Position numbers and translations under genes: made by a program
Source of the DNA: an uncultured Roseivirga sp.
GTDB lineage: Bacteria > Bacteroidota > Bacteroidia > Cytophagales > Cyclobacteriaceae
DNA length: 62,891 bases
Reading direction: 5' to 3'
Assembly: GCA_947493005.1 (NCBI GenBank)
Contig: CANLOY010000013.1
Span: 1 to 62,891, forward strand
Shown here: positions 30,301 to 45,300 of the stretch, in pieces
Layout of the letters: every line of letters starts with the position of its first letter
Position numbering within the stretch: the first letter of the stretch is position 1
Notes under the pieces: generated by a model
Told to the model about the DNA's origin: nothing
The model's database searches: none
The model's input: the letters and a program-made list of their open reading frames with translations, nothing else

Positions 30301-33300
30301 GTTATCAGTTTGGCTGCTGGTCTTTATGCTTTGGAAGTGAGGTTTAGCGAAGCTACAGGAACGGAGACACTAAACTTAGAGTATAGTGGTCCGGATAATG
30401 GTAATAGCTTTGGAGCCATTCCTGCCAGTGCTTTATTCCTGGATAGTCCGTTATTGACGGCCTGGTACAAAGCCAATGCAGGAGTAACCGATACTGGAGA
30501 TGGTACAGATGCTACGGCATGGACAGATGCTTCGGACAATGGCAATGACCTTTCTTTGATTGTTGGTAATCCATTAAGATATACTTCTACTGCAGGAGAG
30601 TTGATCAACTTTAATCCTTCAATTGCATTTACAGATGATCAGTTGGAAGGAGCTGATGATGCTAGTGGGTTAGCACTAGGTCAATCTGGTAAGACGGTTT
30701 TTTCTGTTGTTACTAAAACCACTTACAATGTTGGGGACGGTTGGGTAACTGCAATAGGTCAGGGTGCTACCTCACAAGGTTTCGGACTCTTTACTTCAGC
30801 AGATGATGCGGTTTTTGCATCCAATAGCAATAATGTATTGTCAATGGACTTTTTCACACAAAGCAATAAGCCTTACATGTTGGCAGGTACTTACCAGAAT
30901 ACCGGGGTATTGGCTAGTAATAATGCCATCCTTTATGGTAATGGAAAGCAGTTAGAAGCTGAAACTAAAACCTGGACAACTACATTAAATGCTAATGAAG
31001 ACCTTTCTGTAGGTACTTTCAACGACTACACTGGTGATGGTCATGATGGAAAGGTTATGGAAGTAGTCCATTTCCCTTGGGTGCTTTCGACCACTGAACG
31101 CCAAAGAGTAGAGAGTTATCTGGCTATTAAATACGGTATCACATTAGATCAGAGTAACCCAACAGATTATCTGACTTCTGATGGTGCCAGCACGTTCTGG
31201 AAAGCCTCTGACAATACAGGGTATGTTAGTGATATCTTTGGTATAGGTAGAGATGATCAATCTCAACTGGATCAGAGAGTTTCTAAATCAGTGAATATGG
31301 GAAGCATATTGACTGTGGCACTAAATAATGATTTTGTAAGTGCCAACACTGATGCAGGAAGAACCACCACATTTGGTGCTGATAAGCAATTCCTGATGAT
31401 CGCCAATAACGGAGAGGCAACCACCGGACAAGTTTCCGAACTGGACCTGACCAAATATTCGGTGAGAACAGCACGTGAATGGAAAGTAGATAATACTGGT
31501 AGTGTAGGCGCTGTAAACCTGAAATTTGATGGCTTCGATGAGACATTCACCATTCTGACAAGTGCTACAGGAGATTTCTCTACTGGAGCAGTAGAGGCTG
31601 GAAACCTGGACGAGAATGGAGAAATCACAGGCATTACCCTTACCGATGGCACATACTTTACTTTGGTAAGAAGGATACTGGCACCGGGTGGGGTATTCTC
31701 TCCTGTAGTGGCCAAAGAAGGGGTCTATTTTGAACTATATGATGCAGGAGATGCTACACCTGAAAACGGCATTACCGCAAACCTGCTCACTAGTGGTTTT
31801 ATTGAAACCATGAGCGACATTGACAACGTGGTGGACAGCGAAAAGGCAGATAACTACTCCTTGATCCTGAAAGCGCGTTTGAAGGCACCCGAATCTGGTT
31901 TATACACTATCAGAATTGAAGCCGTAGATGATGACGGTTACTTACAGATAACCGACAACTCTACTACTAAAATGAACCAGGGAGATGTCGGGGCAAATAT
32001 TGATGTGACAAGTGCCGACCTGACAGCAGGTAGCTATTATGATTTTGAAGTACGCTATGGCGATATTGGCGGAGGACAGAACCTGGTATTGAAATGGGCA
32101 TTACCTTCCGCACCAGGAACCTTTGTAACTATTCCGGAAACTGCTTACTTCCTGCCTTCGGCACTTGGTGTACAAGGAGGACAACTAGGGGCCTGGTACA
32201 AAGCTGACCTGGGTGTGACCAATACAGGTAACAATACAACAGCTACTGAGTGGATAGATCAGGGACCAAATAACAATGACCTGACTTCAGCTACTGGTAC
32301 TCCATTGTATCAGGTAACCACAGCTACACAAAACTTTAATTTCAACCCATATATTACTTTCCAGGATGCCAGAATGGCTTCGGCTAATACTACTACAGGT
32401 CTGGCCTTTGGTTCACAGTCAAGGTCTGTCTATGTTGTAATGGACAAAGCATCGCTTGCCGCAGGTGCCGGAGCGGTATTCCAGCAAGGTAAAGACGAAG
32501 GAGACAGAGGTTTCTTATTAAACACTGGCACTGGATCAGATTTTGATGCCTTGACCCTGGAGAGCTTTAGCTTCACAAAAATCACAGATGCGGCATTTTT
32601 CGATGCCGCTAACAAACCAGTATTAGCATCTGTAATGTTCGAAGACCCTACAGTGGTAACTTCCGACAATGTACGATTAGCCAAAAATGGTTTGGTGACA
32701 GGGCCAACAACCGCCACAGAAGACTGGCAAACCTATTTGAATGACTTTGCAGATTTCACCATTGGACATAACACTGATGCCAATGGAGACGGCTTTGACG
32801 GTAACATTGCCGAAGTAGTTTATTTCCCTTGGCAATTAAGTGCTGCCGAACAAAACAGAGTAGAATCTTATCTGGCATTTAAATATGGTATAACACTGGA
32901 TCAGACCACACCAACAAACTATACTGCATCTGATGGTACTACCATTATGTGGAATGCCACAGATAATGCATTATTTAACAACGATATTTTTGGTATAGGT
33001 AGAGATGACAAATCATTGCTGGATCAGCGAATTGCCAGGTCTATCAATGATGGTAGCATCTTAACGGTTTCTATTGATACTGATTTTACCAGTACCAATG
33101 CCGATGCCTCACGTACCACAGAACATGGCAGCGATTTACAATTCCTAGCCATTGGTAATAATGGTGGAAGTGTGCTCTATCAGGATACGGAAATTGATAA
33201 AACGAATTATACTATCCGAACCGGCAGAGCATGGAAGGTAGACAATACCAATGGCGTGGGACCTGTCAATCTAAAATTTGAAGGATTTGACGAAAGATGG

Positions 33301-36300
33301 ACGCTAATTACAACTGATGGAAATGGTGACTTCACTACAGGCATTGCTACAGTAGGTGCTTTAAATAGCGATGGAGAGATTCTAGGAGTTACACTAGCCG
33401 ATAATACAACTTTCACACTAGCAAGATTACAAATTGCTCCAGGTGGTGTAGTAGCCAATCTTGACTTATGGCTCAAAGCCAATCAAGGAACAGGACAGAC
33501 TACTGACAATGCAGCTATTACTACCTGGGAAGATCAATCCGTGTACACAAAGAATGGTACAGTCGGTGGAAATGTATCTTATCAAACCAATGAGGTTAAC
33601 TACAATGCAGCAGTTAACCTTGATGGGGTGAATGATTGGATAGATTTACCAAGTGAAGCTGCCCAGACAGGAGATACGCCATATACACTATATTCAGTAG
33701 TTGTACCAGGGGCTAAAACCACCGAACAGATAATTTTACATCTTGGGCCTACCGGAACTGCAAATTCAGCTAATGGGTTAAATATATACGAGAATAATGC
33801 CGGATCATTCGGTAATTTCTGGTGGGGTAATACCCTGGAGTCTGACGGAGGTGTAATAACCTCCGGATACCCTAGTATTATCAGTAGCCGATATAACCAG
33901 ACAACCGATTTCAGGGAAATATTTCATAATTATAGCCTTGAAAAATCTGCAACGGAAGGCCCAAGAAGTGGTTTAAATACAGTCAATAGAATTGGTGCAA
34001 GGCCTGATGGAACCTTAGATTTCGAAGGTACCATCCCTGAAGTAGCCATTTACAGCGTAGCATTGTCTGATACAGAAAGACAAAGAGTAGACTCATATCT
34101 GTCATTTAAGTATGGGCTTACTTTAAACGATGGAGCAACCGATTATCTGGCCTCAGATGGTACTACCATTATGTGGAATGCCACAGATAATGCATTATAT
34201 AAAAACGATATTTTTGGTATCGGTAGAGATGATAGGTCTGGCTTGGATCAGCGTATTGCTAAATCAATGCAAACAGGGGCAATACTTTCAGTTTCGCTTA
34301 ATGATGATTTTATAACAGCCAATGATGATGTGGCACGTACTACAGCACATGCCAATGATTTACAATTCCTGACCATTGCCAACAATGGTGATCCAATTAC
34401 TGAACAGGATACGGAACTGGAGAATGATCATTTTAGCATCCGTACTTCCAGAGAATGGAAAGTAGACAATACAGGAGGTGTTGGAGAAGTACATTTAAAA
34501 TTTGAAGGCTTTGACGATACCTGGTCTTTGATAACCAAAGGAGATGGTGATTTCTCAATGGGTATTACTACTGTTGGAGCACTAAATGCAGATGGCGAGA
34601 TTACTACTACGCTTGCAGATGGAGTAGTTTTCACACTAGCTAGATTGCAGGTTGCCCCTGGAGGAGTAGTAGCTAATCTGGATTTATGGTTAAAAGCTGA
34701 CAAGGGTACCGGACAAACAGTTGATGGTACTTCAATTACTACCTGGGAAGATCAATCGGTGAATGCTAGTAATGGTACGATCAATGGAGATGTATCTTAT
34801 CAAACGAACGAGGTAAACTATAATGCCGTTGTTAACTTTGATGGAGCTAATGATTGGATAGCCTTGCCAAATGAGGTAGCCCAGGCTGGAGATGCACCAT
34901 ATACACTATATTCTGTGGTTGTACCAGGGACTAAAACTGGCGAGCAGATAATTCTGCATCTTGGACCTGGAAGTGCTGGTGCAGCTAATGGATTAAACAT
35001 CAACCAGACTACTGCCGGAGATTTCGGTAATTTCTGGTGGGGCAATTCGCTAATATCTCCCGGAGGATTAATAACCTCTGGATACCCTAATATCATCAGC
35101 GCCCGTTATGATGAGATAGCTGATTTTAGAGAAGTATTTCTTAATTATGGCCTCGGGAATACTAAAACAGATGGCCCACGAAATGGTATTGCTACGGGGA
35201 ATAGAATTGGTACAAGATCCGATGGTACCTTAGATTTTGAAGGCGCTATTCCTGAGATAGCCGTCTACAGCGCGGCATTGTCTGATACAGATAGGCAAAA
35301 AGTAGATTCATATCTTTCATTTAAGTATGGGGTTACTTTAAACAGTGGATCGACCAATTACCTGGCATCAGATGGTACCATAATATGGGATGCTATAGCC
35401 AATGGCGACTATAAGAACGACATCTTTGGTATAGGTAGAGATGACAGGTCTGGTTTAGATCAGCGCATTGCCAAACCAATGCAAACTGGGGCGGTGCTTT
35501 CAGTATCACTGGACAATGACTTTACAACAGCTAATGATGATGCAGCACGTACTACAACATTTGCTGGTGATTTACAATTCCTGACCATTGCTAACAATGG
35601 AGAAGCTACTACCGATCAGGTAACAGAATTGGACTTGACTAACTTCTCTATTCGTACGTCCAGAGAATGGAAAGTAGGCAATGCAAGTGGTATTGGAGAA
35701 GTCTACCTGAAATTTGAAGGCTTTGACGATACCTGGTCGTTACTGACTAAAGCAGATGGAGATTTTACTTCAGCCTTTAATACAGTTGGAGCATTAGACA
35801 GTAATGGAGAGATTGCTGTGACACTGGGTGATGGTATAATATTCACCCTGGCCAAGTTGCAAAAAGGCCCGGGTGGGGTAGTAGAAGACCTGACGGTATG
35901 GATGAAAGCAGATCAGGGAACCAATACTACTACGGATGGAGCTAACGTAACTTCATGGATCGACCAATCGGTGAACAAATACAACTTTACCGATCAGGCA
36001 CAGGGAGGGCCAAAATATGCTACCTCGCGTTTCATCAACTTTAACCCGACTGTAGAGTGGGCCAAAGGCAATGGTGAAGAAATGAGGCCTGACAATGAAT
36101 TTTTGGGTGTTAGTGCTGGTATGTCACTATTTGCCATTGCACAGACAGATATATTGGAGGGTACTTTAATGACTCCTATAATGGATATTGGCTCTGTTAG
36201 CAATGATTTTGAACCCAACTTTGGTTTCGATAGCAATAAGGTAAGTATCCAAGATAACTCCGAGGTTGGAAGTCAGCCTTTCCATAGCACAACAATCTCT

Positions 36301-39300
36301 GCGAATATGCCATACCTGTTATCAGGCCAATATACCAACAATGTGGCTGGAGTAACATTAGGATTAAATGGTGCGGAAGAAGTATTTGCAGGCTATACTG
36401 TCTCCATGTTGTCCAGCAGCAATATTAACCTAGGGCATAGCCAGCAGCAAGATGATAACGAACTGGACGGTTTGATAGGAGAAACAGTGGTTTACACCAG
36501 AGAGTTGAGTCTGACTGAAAGACAAAGAGTAAACTCTTACCTTGCCTTGAAATATGGACTTACGCTGGATCAAAGCACACCACAAAATTACCTGGCCTCA
36601 GACGGTACTACACTAATGTGGGAAGCCAATGAAAACGTAGGCTATGACAATGATATCTTTGGTATTGGTCGTGATGATATGTCGTTGCTCGACCAGCGCA
36701 TTGGTAAGTCTTCCAATACAGGAGCCATTGCTTCAGTGTCTTTAGATAACGATTTTACAACCCTCAATAATGATGCGGTACGTACCACTGCGCATGCTGC
36801 CGATTTACAATTCCTGACCATTGGCAACAATGGCGGATCTACAGACCAAACAGGCCAGTCCACAGAGTTAGACGATACCGATTTTAATGTACGTATTGCC
36901 AGAGAGTGGAAAGTAAACAATGTAAACGGAGTGAGTACGGTAAACCTGAAGTTTGAAGGTTTCGACAATACCTGGTCGCTGATAACAACTGGCGATGGTA
37001 ACTTTGATGCTGGTATTACTACAGTTGGGGCATTAAATGCCGATGGAGAAATTACTGGTGTAGACCTATCAGTATCCCTACCAAATGAGCTGTACTTTAC
37101 TTTGGCAAGGACAGCGGTTGCTCCGGGAGGTGTATCTGCCGGTTTGGAATTCTGGGTAAAAGCGGATGCAGGTGTATTTGAGAATAATACATTTACTACT
37201 CCAGCAACCGATGCTACAACTGATGTAGATGGTTGGATAGACCAGTCGGGTAACGGAAATAACTTGAATGAAGGGACTAATGCAGCGTTTACTTCCAATG
37301 GAATCAATTTTAATCCTACACTGGAGTTTGATGGTGGCGATTTTATTAAAGTAGATGCTAGTTCACTGTGGTTTGAGGGAGATGCTGCCATTGTGCTATA
37401 TGGCTTGTATCAATCCAATGTTATTGGTACAAATAGAGGCTGGCTAGATACAGATGCTGATGCAGAAAATGTGCTTGAATTATCTTTTATGTACGATGCC
37501 GCAGGTTTTGACGGAGGGAATACAAATACAATACAGGTTGGGTTTAATGATGATTTTGAGATTATTGCAGATAACATTCAGTCAACACGACCTCAGTTGT
37601 TCAGTTTGCATTATGATAGTAATGTCAGTGCATTGCCAAACGTATATGTAGACGGAAGAAGCTACTCCGTTGCACCTGATGCAGATGGTGCTCTTGGTGG
37701 GGTATTACCAAGCAGTTCTGAAATCTTTAGTCTGGGTAATGGACCGCAGGGGGATGATTGGCTGGGTAAAATCTCAGAAGTATTTACCTACAATACTGTA
37801 CCTACTGCTGTGGAAAGACAAAGGATAGATACCTACCTGGCCATTAAATACGGGCTTACTTTAGACCAGAGTACACCTATGGATTACCTGGCATCTGATG
37901 GTACCACAGTAATCTGGAGTGCAACAGACAACGGAACTTATAACAGCGATATTTTTGGTATAGGTAGAGACGACAGGTCAGGACTTGACCAGCGTATCTC
38001 AAGATCGAGTAATACGGGAGGCATCTTGATAGCGGCATTAGACAATAACTTTGTGGCGGTTAATACAGATGCCGTAAGAACCTCAGAGTTTGGTACAGAT
38101 TATCAGTTCATCGTTTTTGCAAACAATGGCGGTGCAACCGATGCATTCCAGAGTACAGAAATTGATCTGGATGAGTACAATTTCAGAATTGCCAGAGAAT
38201 GGAAAGTAGAGAACATTGGTACAGTAGGTGCTATCAGCCTTAAATTCGAAGGCTTCGATGATACCTGGTCTGTTATATCAACCACCAATGGAGACTTCTC
38301 TACAGGACTAAGCACTATTGGTACCTTAAATGCCAGTGGTGAACTTAATGCACCTGTAACCCTTAATGATGGAGATGTAATTACATTAGCTAAAATTCAG
38401 CAATCTCCGGGAGGGGTGGCAGAAGACTTGCAATTCTGGGTAAAAGCCAATGAGAGCGTAACCACTCAGGACAACTCCGGATCTGGAGGTTCTGCAGCCG
38501 ATATTAGTGCATGGAATGACCATTCAATCAGTGAAACCAACCATGCCACGCAAGGAACAGCGGCTAACCAGCCAGCATTACTTGTAAATGAATTGAACTT
38601 TAACCCTGTGGTTGATTTTGATGGTGTAGATGAATTCTTAGCCATTCCATCTACCAGTGCAGGAGATGAAGTCACCATCCTGGCCATTATGAAAATGGAC
38701 GATAACGGAGCTAGTAAAGGATCGGTAATTGCAGAGGACAACAATTCAGGGCATTTCCTCAACGATGATGACCGTTGGTCCTTTAGACTGAACAATACTT
38801 CGGCCACCTTGCCGGCATCAGGTACTAATCCACACCCTGATACTTACAAAATAGTTTCAGCTACTGTGAGCAATACGGCTGATTTATTCAGAGTATTGGA
38901 AAATGGCATACAAACACATAATATAGCATTTGCCGGAGCCGGAGATTTTGCTCCGGATAGAGTAGGTACTTACAACCCAGGTGGTGGAGCAAGGTATTAT
39001 CAGGGAGATTTGGCAGAAGTAGCATTGTACTCAAAAGTGCTTTCAGCAGCAGAACTTGAAAGAGCACAAACCTATTTTGCCATTAAGTACGGTATCACAC
39101 TGGATCAGACTGCCGCTACTGATTATCTGGCTTCAGATGGGTCTACCATAATTTGGAGTGCAACCGACAACGGTTTATACAAGAACAACATTTTCGGTAT
39201 TGGTAGAGACGATAATTCAGGTTTAGACCAGCGTGTATCCAAATCAATCAATGGAACTTCCATATTATCAGCAGCGCTAGACAGCGACTTTGCAGCTGCC

Positions 39301-42300
39301 AATGACGATGCAGGAAGAACAACGACATTTAGTGCAGACAAGCAATTCTTAATGATTGCCAGCAATGGTGGTACTACTGCCCAGCAGCAAACCGAACTGG
39401 AGTTGGTTGACTTCAACATACGAATTGCCAGAGAATGGAAAGTAGAGAATACAGGTAGTGTAGGAGCGATTAACCTTAAATTTGAAGGTTTCAATGAAAA
39501 CTGGTCTTTGATTACCAAAGCCGATGGTGATTTCTCTACAGGTATCACCACAGTAGGCGCATTGAACGCTGATGGTGAAATAACAGCTACTTTGGCCGAT
39601 GGTGTAGTATTTACACTTGCCAAGCTGCAAACCGCACCAGGTGGAGTTATTAATGACCTCAACTTCTGGGCAAAAGCAGATTTAGGAGTAACTCATACAG
39701 GAAACAATACTACGGCTACAGCCTGGGAAGATCAGTCTGATCAGTCCAATTCCACAACAGCAGCCATAGGTACACCAACTTACTTTACTAACTCCATCAA
39801 CTTTAACCCAGCCGTTAAATTTGGTGATGCGGTAGGTTACTCATTGCCTGATCAGACGTGGCAATTTGGTGACAATGCTTATACAAACGTGTTTGTAATC
39901 AATCGCGAAACTATTGGAGATAATGACTTCCTGATGTCTGGACACACAGTATCAGGTGATTTCTTTGGTCCTAATAATACGAATGTATTAGAAGGTAAAC
40001 TGCCTTCAGGTTCACATCTGGGTACAGTAACAATACCACAAGGTATCAGTACCATTGTAGCCAGAAGTTATGATGGTGATATCACGGGAACAGCTGATAG
40101 TCGATTCTTTGTGAATGGGACATTGGATAATGCATTTGATAGAACTAACGTATCAAGCTTGTCAGCTTCTGACCACAGGCTAAACGGAACTTCATCAGGT
40201 TCAGGTTTGGAAGGTTTAATCCTCGAAGGTATCTCTTACAATCAGGATCTTTCGGCAACTGACAGATTAAAAGTAGATTCATACCTGGCGTTGAAATATG
40301 GTATTACACTGGATCAGACTATAGCAACGGACTATCTGGCTTCGGATGGAACTACCATGTGGGATGCTTCTGAAAACACAGGTTATACCAGCGATATCTT
40401 TGGTATTGGTAGAGACAAGTTCTCTGCCCTGGATCAAAGAGTATCTAAGTCCTTAAATAGCGGTGCTATTATGACGGTATCCCTTGATGCTGACTTTGCA
40501 AGCGCTAACAATGATATTACAAGAACAATTCCACACACTAATGACAAGCAGTTCTTTATGATTGCAAACAATGGAGGAGCAATAACTACTCAGGTAACGG
40601 AGCTGGGTACAGTAGATTTTACTTCTCGTACTACAAGAGAGTGGAAGGTTGAGAAAACAGCCAACTTTACTCAATCAGTGAACCTTAAGTTTGAAGGATT
40701 CAATGACGATTGGTCATTAATTACTACTACAGATGGGGACTTTACTACTGCAATTACAACAGTAGGACCACTGGATGCGAATGGTGAGATCAACGTGAAC
40801 CTTGCAGATGGTGTAACCTTCACATTAGCCAAGCTTCAGTTGGCACCGGGAGGTGTGGTAGCAAACATGAGCCTGTGGTTAAGAGCTGACAATGGTGGTG
40901 CCACTTGGACAGACCAGTCAGAAGTAGAAGCTACTGTTACGGGAGTGAACAGCCCTGCATTGAGTTCAGACTTAATCAACTTTAACCCGCAGGTTGCTTT
41001 CAATGGTACAGACCAGAGTTATAACATTACAGGTGCTCAGTTTACTGCAGGTACTGCCGACAGAGCCATTTATGTAGTGGCCGATAGATCAAGCGGATCA
41101 AGGTACCTTGCTGGTATAGGTTCCGATGCGGGAGCAAACTCTAATATCAGCTTGGGAGCAGATGCTACAGATCCTCATGTAGATGCAGATGGCAATAGCA
41201 TAAGTTCAACAGACAATAGCTGGCCATTAAATACACCTGCCATTGTAGCCTATACTAACCTTGCAGGAACAGATGGTTTAAGAACTAATGGTAAAGCATT
41301 GGTGATAGCAGGAGATAATGTAGATCACAATCTGGTTGACGGTACTGTGGGTACAATTGGTAGCGCGGCTTATGGAGTAGCCAGATGGCCGGGTAATATT
41401 GCCGAAGTGGTGATTTACAATGGCGCTAATAGCACAGGTACTGAACGCTTACAGATAGAGTCATATCTGGCACTGAAATACGGTATTACCCTAGATCAGA
41501 CAGTAGCCACTGATTATTTAGCATCTGATGGAACAACCAAAATCTGGGATAATGTAAATGCCGGAACATATAAGAATAACATCTTTGGTATAGGTAGAGA
41601 TGATAACTCTGCACTGGTACAAAAGCAATCTAAATCTATCCATGCCGATGGTATGCTGACTGTTGGTTTAGGAGCAATTGCCGCAGATAATAGTGCCAAC
41701 GCTAACTCGTTCAGTGCGAACAGAAGCTTTATGTTAATGGCTGATAATGGAGGTGCAATTGCAGATTTTAGTACTTCCGGAGCGCCTTCAGGATTTGAAA
41801 TGCTGGCACGTAGCTGGCAGGTACAGGAGACTGGTACTATCGGAAATGTAGAAATCAGTATTCCGGATAATAGCAGCACTTTAACAGCTAAATTACCGGC
41901 AGCTGCAACAAACATCTACCTGATTCAAAGCACAGATACAGACTTCTCTGATGACACACCACAGTTGATGACATTAGATGGTACAGACTGGAAATTAACA
42001 CTTGACCTGAACGATGGTGAGTATATCACGTTCGGTACAAACCAGATTTTAGTAGAGTTTGCAGAGGCAACTTATTCTGATGATGAAAACACAGGAGGTA
42101 ATTTGCCGGCACTGACCGTAAAAGGTGGGGTGATCACAGCAAATACCACAATAGATGTGGCCTTTACAGGTACAGCAACAGGAGGTACGGACTATGCATT
42201 TAACGCACCTACCCCTGTGAGCGTAACTATACCAGCAGGAGATTACACAACGGCTCAGACGGTGACCATAACAGGCGCAACAGATCTGAACCTGAGCATA

Positions 42301-45300
42301 ACCGGAGATAATGATCCAGAGCCGAACGAAACAATCATTCTGACACTGGAAAATCCGGGAGCATCATTGTCAATAGGAGATGCCGATGGTGGTACAACCA
42401 CGGAAACATCTACTACCTATACATTAACTGATGATGATCCAAGTGTGGCAGCAACAGGTACATTGATTAGTGGAGCCGATCTTACCAGAGAAGCAGATGG
42501 CACTGAAGCTGCTACTATTTCAGTACAACTGAAAAACGAAAACGGAACGGACCTGGCACTTGCCAATGTAGAAGTACAGTTTGCAACTACGCTAGGTACA
42601 CTAAGCGATGCAGGAGTGGTATTAACTAATGCAAGTGGTGTGGCCAGTGTAACACTTACCTCTACCGTTGCAGGTTCAGCAGATGTTACTGCACAGATAG
42701 ATACAAACAATGATGATACTGTAGATGCAGCAATCACAAATGGTTCTCCAATAACAGTAACCTTCAATCCGGGTGCTATTTCTGTAGCAGCTGCGGGTAC
42801 CGTTATTGCTGAAACAGATGGTGCTGCCATTGCAGATAATTCAGATACAGAGACAATTACTGTTCAACTGAAAGATGCTAGTGGTAATAATATCAGCACA
42901 TCGGGAGTAAATGTGAGCTTTGCCGTAACTGGTTCGGCTACATTGAGTTCGGCCACAGCCACGACAAACTCAAGTGGTATAGCCTCTGTAACAGTGAAGA
43001 GTACTGTAGCAGAAAGTGTGAACGTTACTGCCACAGTTGACGATGATATTGATGGAGGTACTACTCCTGAAGTAGCACTCACAAATGGATCCCCTGCAAC
43101 GGTTGTATTCAGTCCTGGCCCTGCTACTCAGGTAGTATTTACTACTCAGCCGGCAGCCAGCACAGTAAGTGATGCGCCTATGGCTAGTATTGTGGCCTCT
43201 ATTCAGGATGCAAATGGTAATATCATAACCAGCAGTACTGATAATGTCACCTTGGCTATCGATACTAACCCTGGTTCAGGAACACTAAGTGGAGGAGCAA
43301 CAGTACCAGCAGTAGCAGGTGTGGCTACTTTCACTGGATTAAGCATTGATAAAGTAGGCACAGGCTATACTTTGGAGGCTTCTTCCGGAGCTTTAGCAAC
43401 AGCTACTTCCGGTACATTTAATATTACAGAAGGAGCTGCAACTCAGGTGGTTTTCACTACCCAGCCTTCGAATACAGCAGGCGGGGCTACCATGAGTAAT
43501 GTAGTGGCCACTATTCAGGATGCAGCAGGAAATACCGTAACCGGTAGTACTGCCAACGTTACCCTAGCAATTGGCACTAACCCTAGTGTGGGTAGCTTAA
43601 GTGGAACAGCCACTGAGGCAGCGGTTGCTGGTGTAGCTACTTTCTCACTCCTGAGCATAGATAAAGCAGGAACAGGTTATACACTCAATGCTAGCTCGAC
43701 AGGATTAACAGGAGCTACTTCATCGGCATTCGATATCACTATCGGAGTACCTGTAGAGGTAGTATTTACTACCGAACCTTCGAATACGGCAGGTGGAGCT
43801 ACCATGAGCAATGTAGTAGCTACAATCCGAGATGCGGGAGGTAATACCGTAATTGGTAGTACTGCTGATGTAGATATTGCTATAGGTACTAATGCCGGTG
43901 CAGGTGTACTTAGTGGAGATCTTTCTGTAGCAGCAGTTGCAGGTGTAGCTACTTTCACAGACTTAAGTATTGATAGAATAGGAACAGGGTATACGCTTAC
44001 AGCCTCATCAACAGGCTTGACTGGAGCGACTTCCGCAACCTTTGATATCACAGTAGGGGCAGCAGTAGAGGTAATCTTTACTACCCAGCCAGTAAACACG
44101 GCAAGTGGGGCTACCATGACCAATGTGGTGGCTACAATAAGAGATGCAGGTGGCAATACAGTAACGAGTTATACAGATAACGTAGCAATTGCTTTTGATA
44201 ACAATGCAGGATCTGGAACACTAAGCGGAAGTACTTCTATTCCTGCTGTTGGAGGTGTTGCTACCTTCTCAACCTTGAGTATTGACAAGGTAGGTGTGGG
44301 TTATACGTTAACAGCATCTTCAGGAGCTCTAACTTCAGCCACCTCTACGACCTTTGATATTACGCCAGGCGCAGCTACCCAGGTAGTGTTTACCACCGAA
44401 CCGGTAAATGCATCAAGTGGAGCTACCATGAGTAATGTGGTGGCAACCATTCAGGATGCGAACGGTAATACGGTAACCAGCTATACTGATGATGTAGCTG
44501 TAGCGATAGGAACAAATCCATCGTCAGGTACATTGAGTGGGTCTACAACCGAAGCAGCTGTAGCAGGTGTTGCCACCTTTGATGGTCTAAGTATTGACAA
44601 TGCAGGAGTAGGCTATACTTTGACGGCTTCATCAGGAGCCCTTACAGGAGCGACTTCCGCAACTTTTGATATCACATCAGGAGTAGCCACTAAGGTGGTG
44701 TTTACTACCCAGCCATCGAATACGGCCAGTGGAGCTACGATGAGCAATGTGGTAGTGACGATTCAGGATGCCGCAGGTAACACTGTGAGCAGTACAGACA
44801 ATATAACTTTAGCGATAGGTAACAACCCAGGTTCGAGTACTTTGGGTGTGACACTAACCGTTCCGGCAGTAGCAGGTGTAGCCACCTTCGATGACTTGAC
44901 ATTGGATAAGGTAGGTACAGGCTATACGTTAACGGCATCTTCGGGAGTCTTGACAGGAGCGATCTCTACAGCCTTTGATATTACACCAGGCGCAGCCGCT
45001 CAGGTAGTGTTTACTACTCAACCGGCTGCTAGTACGGTGAGTGGTGCAGATATAGGCACAATAGTAGCGACAGTTCGTGATGCGAATGGCAATACAGTGA
45101 CTGGCTATACGGATAATGTGACCTTAGCGATAGGTACTAACCCAGGCTCAGGTACATTGAGTGGTTCAGCAACAGAAGCTGCTGTAGCAGGTGTTGCTAC
45201 TTTCTCAGGGTTAAGCATAGATAAGGTAGGTACAGGTTATGACCTGACGGCCACATCAGGCGCCCTGACTTCAGCTACCTCTACAACCTTTGATATTACA

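Larger units (their letters stand above)
18780..42048 (+). repeat. array of 17 large modules (variable lectin/PA14 part plus conserved ASDG-FGIGRDD core)
   Basis: Each module ends with a conserved core: SYLAIKYGITLDQ, DYLASDGT..W, DIFGIGRDD.S.LDQR, a VAL strand, KQFL.IANNGG, REWKV.NTG, VNLKFEGFDD.WSLITT and an end marker PGGV. From memory this core resembles the family labelled DUF8202 in Bacteroidota. PGGV markers lie near 20455, 21700, 23380, 24571, 25795, 27500, 28756, 29980, 31681, 33439, 34657, 35869, 37120, 38404, 39640 and 40846; the last module has none. The part before each core varies. An AWYK...NFNP lectin-like domain is in modules 1, 3, 6 and 9. A DAMRT/YTTYFN-type domain is in 2 and 4. 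A PYTLYSV/FWW type is in 5, 11 and 12. Other laminin-G/concanavalin-like versions fill the rest. Modules 1, 3, 6, 9 and 10 carry an added PA14-like domain and are about 1.7 kb; the others are about 1.2 kb. Confidence 0.88.

Noticed and set aside
22469-37651. Short plus-strand frames in a second frame within the module array (for example 22469-22702, 25280-25513 and 37454-37651)
   Set aside because: They are out-of-frame readings of the conserved module DNA, several recurring at the same place in different modules, with no independent coding signal.
18210-41915. Minus-strand open frames opposite the 17-module region
   Set aside because: Same reasoning: periodic shadows of a strongly conserved plus-strand coding repeat, with low-complexity Ser/Leu/Pro/Val composition.
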